DNA from: an uncultured Eubacteriales bacterium
GTDB lineage: Bacteria; Bacillota; Clostridia; Oscillospirales; CAG-272
Length of the DNA stretch: 64,000 bases
Direction of reading: 5' to 3'
Assembly: GCA_900549725.1 (NCBI GenBank)
Contig: URPL01000004.1
Coordinates: forward strand, 48,016-112,015
The notes under the pieces are model-generated. The model ran no database searches and had not been told where the DNA came from. It worked only from the letters and a program-made list of their open reading frames with translations. The position numbers were made by a program, and so were the translations under genes. Below are positions 60,142 through 64,000 of the stretch, one piece after another; the stretch's first letter is position 1; the number at the start of each line of letters is the position of its first letter.

Positions 60142-61811
60142 GCTTTCAATACCCCGGTGCCTCCGAGGCGGCGCTGAAAGAGATCAATCTCAGCATAAGC
60201 GAAGGCGAATTTGTTCTGATGTGCGGCACCTCAGGCTGCGGGAAAACAACGCTTTTGCGCCTGATCAAAAACGAGCTTGCGCCCGCCGGGCAAAAAAGCG
60301 GGCGTATCCTGTATGCCGGAAAGCCGACGGAAGAAGCGGACGAAAAAACATCGGCTGCCGCGATCGGCTATGTCATGCAAAATCCAGACAGCCAAATCGT
60401 GACGGACCGGGTATATTCCGAGCTTGCCTTCGGGCTTGAAAATCTCGGCGTGCCAAGTGACGCAATCCGGCGGCGCGTGGGCGAAATGGCGAATTATTTC
60501 GGCATTGCGGATTGGTTCCGAAAAAAGACAAACGAGCTTTCAGGCGGGCAAAAGCAGCTGCTCAGCCTTGCCTGCGTCATGGTCATGCAGCCGCGCCTGC
60601 TCATTTTGGACGAGCCGACCGGGCAGCTGGACCCGATCGCCGCCGCCGATTTTATTGCAACACTGCAAAAGATCAATCGCGAGCTCGGGCTGACCGTTCT
60701 TTTGGCAGAGCACCGCCTGGAGGAAATTTTCCCCGTTGCCGACCGTGTGCTGTGCATGGAAAACGGCAGCATCCGGCTGTTTGATACACCGCGCGCAATC
60801 GGCGCGCAGCTTGGCGGCGCAGAGATTCCTCCCGCGCTTCGGCAGGCGCTGCCGAGCGCCATGCGGATCTACCGCGCGCTCAGCGCGGGCGGAGAATGCC
60901 CTCTGAGCGTGCGCGAGGGCAGAGAGTATTTGGCGGGGCGCTTTGCCCCGCTGCCCTGCCCCGCGCAGCCGCAAAATGCGCCGAAAAAAGCGCCGGACGG
61001 CGCAGACGAAAAAAAGCCGCCCGCCATTGCTCTGAAAAATGTTTGGTTTCGCTATGAAAAAGACTTGCCCGATGTGCTGCGCGGCGTTACGGAGCAAATC
61101 GAAACGGGCGAGCTTTATTGCCTGCTCGGCGGAAACGGCAGCGGCAAAACAACGGTGCTGCGCGTTCTTGCGGCGCTGCAAAAGCCATATCGCGGCAAGG
61201 TGCGCATCAACGGGAAAACGCAAAAGGATTACCGCGGCAATACGCTGTACCGCCATTTGCTCTCCATGCTTCCGCAAAACCCATCAACCGTGTTTCTCAA
61301 GGATACGGTGCGGGCCGACCTTGACGATGTGCTGGAAAACGACGGTGTGCCGCGTGCCGAGCGCGCGCAGAAGATCGATGCCATTGCAAATAAGCTCGGC
61401 ATTGCGCATCTTTTGCAGCGCCATCCGTTTGATCTCAGCGGCGGCGAGCAGCAAAAATGCGCGCTTGCCAAGCTGCTGCTCACAGCGCCGAAAATTCTTC
61501 TTCTGGATGAGCCGACAAAGGGGATCGACGCTGCGGCAAAGCAAACGCTGCGTGACATTCTGCGCGGGCTTTGCGCCGATGGCATCACGATTTTAATGGT
61601 GAGCCATGATATCGAATTTGCTGCGGAAACGGCAGACCGCTGCGCCCTGTTTTTCGACGGAGAGATTCTCGGCGCCGCCGACCCGCGCACCTTTTTCCGT
61701 CAAAACAGCTTTTATACCACCGCGGCAAGCCGCATTGCGCGCGGTCTGTATCCGGATGCGGTCAGCTGCGCCGATGTAGTGCGCTGCTGCCGGGAGAGCG
61801 AGGCACTATGA
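60114..61811 (+). CDS. Fused ECF transporter ATPase (EcfA-EcfA')
   Basis: A 565-residue protein with two ABC ATPase domains in one chain, in place of separate EcfA1 and EcfA2. Domain 1 (about 1-230): CGTSGCGKTTLLRL, Q-loop YVMQNPDSQIVTD, LSGGQKQLLSLA, LLILDEPTGQLD. Domain 2 (about 305-530): LLGGNGSGKTTVLRV, LPQNPSTVFLKD, LSGGEQQKCALAKL, ILLLDEPTKGID and MVSHDIEF. All catalytic motifs are intact. It overlaps ecfT and the S-component gene. Confidence 0.94.
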   Translation: MEILRIENLSFQYPGASEAALKEINLSISEGEFVLMCGTSGCGKTTLLRLIKNELAPAGQKSGRILYAGKPTEEADEKTSAAAIGYVMQNPDSQIVTDRVYSELAFGLENLGVPSDAIRRRVGEMANYFGIADWFRKKTNELSGGQKQLLSLACVMVMQPRLLILDEPTGQLDPIAAADFIATLQKINRELGLTVLLAEHRLEEIFPVADRVLCMENGSIRLFDTPRAIGAQLGGAEIPPALRQALPSAMRIYRALSAGGECPLSVREGREYLAGRFAPLPCPAQPQNAPKKAPDGADEKKPPAIALKNVWFRYEKDLPDVLRGVTEQIETGELYCLLGGNGSGKTTVLRVLAALQKPYRGKVRINGKTQKDYRGNTLYRHLLSMLPQNPSTVFLKDTVRADLDDVLENDGVPRAERAQKIDAIANKLGIAHLLQRHPFDLSGGEQQKCALAKLLLTAPKILLLDEPTKGIDAAAKQTLRDILRGLCADGITILMVSHDIEFAAETADRCALFFDGEILGAADPRTFFRQNSFYTTAASRIARGLYPDAVSCADVVRCCRESEAL

Positions 61812-62482
61812 AAAAATGGCTCGGCTACGGCATTTTATGCCTTTTGATTCCCGCCGTGGTGCTCGGCGGCGCGCTGATCTTCCGCGACAGGCAATATGCC
61901 TATATCACCCTGTGCGTCGCGGTGCTCTCCTGCCTGCCGTTTTTCCTGCATTTTGAGCGCAGCGCAAACGATGTGAAACGCCTGATCCTGATTGCGGTTA
62001 TGGTAGCGCTGAGCGTTGCGGGGCGCATGCTGTTTGCCCCGCTGCAGCATTTCAAACCCGTAACGGCTCTTGTGATCATCACGGCGATGTATTTCGGCAG
62101 CGAGGCGGGCTTTCTCACCGGGGCGCTCAGCGCCGTGCTTTCCAATTTCTATTTCGGGCAGGGTCCTTGGACGCCGTTTCAGATGTTTTCCTGGGGCATG
62201 ATCGGCTTTTTCAGCGGGCTTTTGGCACCGCTTTTGCGCCGCAGCCGCATTGCGCTTTGCATCTGGGGTGGCATCGGCGGTGTGCTTTATTCGTTTTTGA
62301 TGGATATCTGGACAGTGCTGTGGGCAGACGGCTATTTTAATCTCCCGCGCTATTTTGCGGCGATTGCCTCCGCCGTTCCCGTCACCGCCGTTTATGTGGT
62401 TTCCAATATCCTGTTCCTTTTGGTTTTGGCAAAGCCGATCGGCAAGCTCCTTGCCCGCATGAAAACAAAATATGCCTTGTAA
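61808..62482 (+). CDS. cbrT: ECF substrate-binding (S) component, CbrT-like
   Basis: A 224-residue membrane protein with six or more helices. Segments VMVALSVAGRMLFAPLQHFK, TAMYFGSEAGFLTGALSAVL and FQMFSWGMIGFFSGLLAP match the CbrT-type S component known to carry cobalamin. The B12 riboswitch at the head of the operon supports cobalamin as substrate. Its ATG overlaps the ATPase stop by 4 bp. A terminator follows. Confidence 0.87.
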   Translation: MKKWLGYGILCLLIPAVVLGGALIFRDRQYAYITLCVAVLSCLPFFLHFERSANDVKRLILIAVMVALSVAGRMLFAPLQHFKPVTALVIITAMYFGSEAGFLTGALSAVLSNFYFGQGPWTPFQMFSWGMIGFFSGLLAPLLRRSRIALCIWGGIGGVLYSFLMDIWTVLWADGYFNLPRYFAAIASAVPVTAVYVVSNILFLLVLAKPIGKLLARMKTKYAL

Positions 62483-62488
62483 CATAAA

Positions 62489-62528
62489 TCGGCACCGCTT
62501 CTGTTCCAAAAGCGGTGCCGACTTTTTA
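62489..62528. terminator. Bidirectional terminator of the cobalamin operon
   Basis: A perfect 12-bp stem TCGGCACCGCTT / AAGCGGTGCCGA (62489-62500, 62510-62521) followed by CTTTTTATT. It lies between convergent genes; the minus-strand flank is less T-rich. Confidence 0.9.
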
Positions 62529-63167
62529 TTCTGCAAGCGATACATCCTCCGCATCACCCTGATAAATCCAGTTGATCTGATAGGTAATATCGGAAATTGC
62601 CTTGAAGCTCTCTATATAATTTGCAATCATCGCCTTTGCCTGATTTTGCGCATTGGCAAGCAGCGTTTTGTTATTTTTCACGCTCTGTGCCATTTCCTCC
62701 TGCGCATCGTTGATTGCACGGGTCTGATCCCATGCCGTGATTTTATTTTTATTCACTCCATCCGAAGATGCAATATAGGAAGACTCGCTCAGATCGCTTT
62801 CAACAATATCAATGCTCAGCAGCTTTGCGCGCGGAATAAAAATCGTTATCTTGGTTCCGTCCAGCTCCATGCGGATCTCCGAGGTATCAATGCCTATCTT
62901 GGCAACACCGGTATATTCAATCCAAAATTTTCGATCCTTTTCGCCGATGTGTATAATTCCGCTTCCCGCCGTTTTCGTGGATTTTGCAACATTGTGATAA
63001 TAGCATTGCAAGGTCGCAAGCTCGGAGATTGTCTTAATCTGCTTTAATTCCGGGTGCAGCGCATCGCTTTTGGGGGACACGGTCGGCACGGCTTTCGGCG
63101 CACAGGCGCCAAGGAGAAGCATCCCTGCAAAAAGCAGCGCAAGCGGCTGTAAAATTCTGCGTTTCAT
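62526..63167 (-). CDS. DUF4230 lipoprotein
   Basis: A 213-residue lipoprotein with lipobox LLGAC (Cys about 21). The DUF4230 pattern is seen as KTISELATLQCYYHNVAKST, WIEYTGVAKIGIDTSEIRME and IFIPRAKLLSIDIVESDL. The function of the family is unknown. It overlaps the second DUF4230 gene by 4 bp and is its paralogue, one lipid-anchored and one helix-anchored. Confidence 0.85.
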   Translation of the reverse strand: MKRRILQPLALLFAGMLLLGACAPKAVPTVSPKSDALHPELKQIKTISELATLQCYYHNVAKSTKTAGSGIIHIGEKDRKFWIEYTGVAKIGIDTSEIRMELDGTKITIFIPRAKLLSIDIVESDLSESSYIASSDGVNKNKITAWDQTRAINDAQEEMAQSVKNNKTLLANAQNQAKAMIANYIESFKAISDITYQINWIYQGDAEDVSLAE

Positions 63168-63913
63168 TCTTCTGCCTCCCGATATGTAATCACAAGCCGG
63201 TATTCCTTGTTCATCATTTCAATACAGGGACGGAACAATGCCTCCACCGAAGCGGAAGCGTTTTCGCGCGCGGTTTCATACAGCGGCGCTTCTTTCGTGA
63301 TTCGCTGCTGCAGATCCTGCTTGCACAGCTTGTACGCCTCCTGTGATATTGTTTCCGTTTCGTATTTGTCATCCATGAAAATATAATCCATGGTGCCCAT
63401 ATCGACACGGATATCCAAAATTTCAACGGGCGGCAAGGTCAATGTGATTTTTTTATCTTCATCATCAACGGCAATTCCGAGCATCTTGAAATCGATTCCG
63501 GCGCTGACGACCCCCTTATATGCCACATAATATTGAACTTCCTGCGATGCTTCATCATATTTTGCAGCCGTTGCATTGTAAATATATTCAACCGCAGAAA
63601 GCTCGTTAATCTCCACGATTTTTTGCAGCGATGCCTTGGAAATAGTCGTCAGCTGCGGTGTTTCCTCCTGCTGCGGCGCAAACAAACCGAATTTCCGGGC
63701 TGCAAACAACAATACGGCAGCCGCCGCAAGCAAGAGCGCGGCAAGAGCAATCAGACAGGCTTTCCGCGGAAAACCGTGACGGATCACGGTTTCATTCTGA
63801 ATCACAACCGTCGGCTCCGCAGCAGCTGTAACACTCTCTTTTTCCGCACCGGCCACGGGCTGTGTTTCCTGCGCCGATTTTACAGATGTTTGCGGCTGCA
63901 CATCCCGATGCAT
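63164..63913 (-). CDS. DUF4230 membrane-anchored protein
   Basis: A 249-residue protein. ATG 63913 is chosen because GGAGG lies 5 nt upstream; ATG 63925 is the alternative and has a site at longer spacing. A cytoplasmic Gln/Ala/Glu-rich segment (about 1-50) precedes one membrane helix (ACLIALAALLLAAAAVLLFA). The extracellular DUF4230 domain follows (ISKASLQKIVEINELSAVEY, YYVAYKGVVSAGIDFKMLG, LTLPPVEILDIRVDMGTMDY). It is the first gene of the pair; its promoter is at or beyond the right edge (A/T-rich 63926-64000). Confidence 0.83.
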   Translation of the reverse strand: MHRDVQPQTSVKSAQETQPVAGAEKESVTAAAEPTVVIQNETVIRHGFPRKACLIALAALLLAAAAVLLFAARKFGLFAPQQEETPQLTTISKASLQKIVEINELSAVEYIYNATAAKYDEASQEVQYYVAYKGVVSAGIDFKMLGIAVDDEDKKITLTLPPVEILDIRVDMGTMDYIFMDDKYETETISQEAYKLCKQDLQQRITKEAPLYETARENASASVEALFRPCIEMMNKEYRLVITYREAEE

Positions 63914-64000
63914 TTTATCCTCCATGGATTTCTACGGCTCCTTTCTTTTTCTGATTTTTTATTTACCCTCCGTATATTTTATATTATTTTACCACTATTT

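Overview
The window reads as a chromosomal segment of a Gram-positive anaerobe of the class Clostridia, probably a gut member of the Oscillospiraceae/Ruminococcaceae type. The reasons are: a complete Firmicutes-order S10-spc-alpha ribosomal cluster with C+ zinc-type S14, S4 and L36; strong AGGAGG ribosome binding sites; SLH-domain surface proteins; a PPKTG-type sortase signal; a SufCB-only Fe-S system; acetate kinase; a bile-salt-hydrolase-like enzyme; and an ECF vitamin transporter. This is inference from content; no rRNA gene is present. I saw no tRNA, rRNA, CRISPR array, insertion sequence or prophage.

Layout. 1-3393 (minus): the N-terminal 1131 residues of a large S-layer-type protein with five 117-bp tandem repeats; its C-terminus lies outside the window. 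3563-19343 (minus): thirty-one translation and secretion genes from rpsJ to rplQ, driven by a clear promoter at 19670-19698 with a leader of about 320 nt and ended by a terminator at 3515-3550. 19898-21880 (plus): a TSCPD protein and a phosphohexomutase. 22036-25414 (plus): a VTC-type polyphosphate polymerase, its DUF4956 membrane partner and a two-component system. 25455-35802 (minus): a Mbeg1-like hydrolase, a DUF3267 protease-like protein, a zinc-ribbon membrane protein, a bile-salt-hydrolase-like enzyme, an SLH-CAP protein, a Dabb protein, AzlCD, a GH36-like protein, a NUDIX hydrolase, an FkbM-type methyltransferase and acetate kinase. 36047-38958 (plus): a Na/Pi symporter and a PrsA-like lipoprotein.

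39496-45764 (plus) holds a Dlt-like operon behind a perfect-consensus promoter: an adenylation enzyme, a fold-type-III PLP decarboxylase, a carrier protein, an MBOAT acyltransferase and an SGNH protein, followed by a muramoyl amidase. The decarboxylase is absent from classical dltABCD, so the locus may decorate the envelope with an amine other than D-alanine.

46976-49217 (plus) encodes a minimal SufC-SufB pair and an MntP manganese exporter. 49303-62482 (plus) is the most striking region: a cobalamin riboswitch with a terminator controls seven genes. Two encode alpha/alpha-barrel (prenyltransferase-like) surface proteins, two encode DUF4430 proteins, and three encode a complete ECF transporter (EcfT, fused EcfA-EcfA', CbrT-like S component). 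In animal intrinsic factor and transcobalamin an alpha/alpha barrel and a DUF4430-type domain form one cobalamin-binding chain; here they are on separate wall- and membrane-anchored polypeptides. 62526-64000 (minus) holds two overlapping DUF4230 genes.
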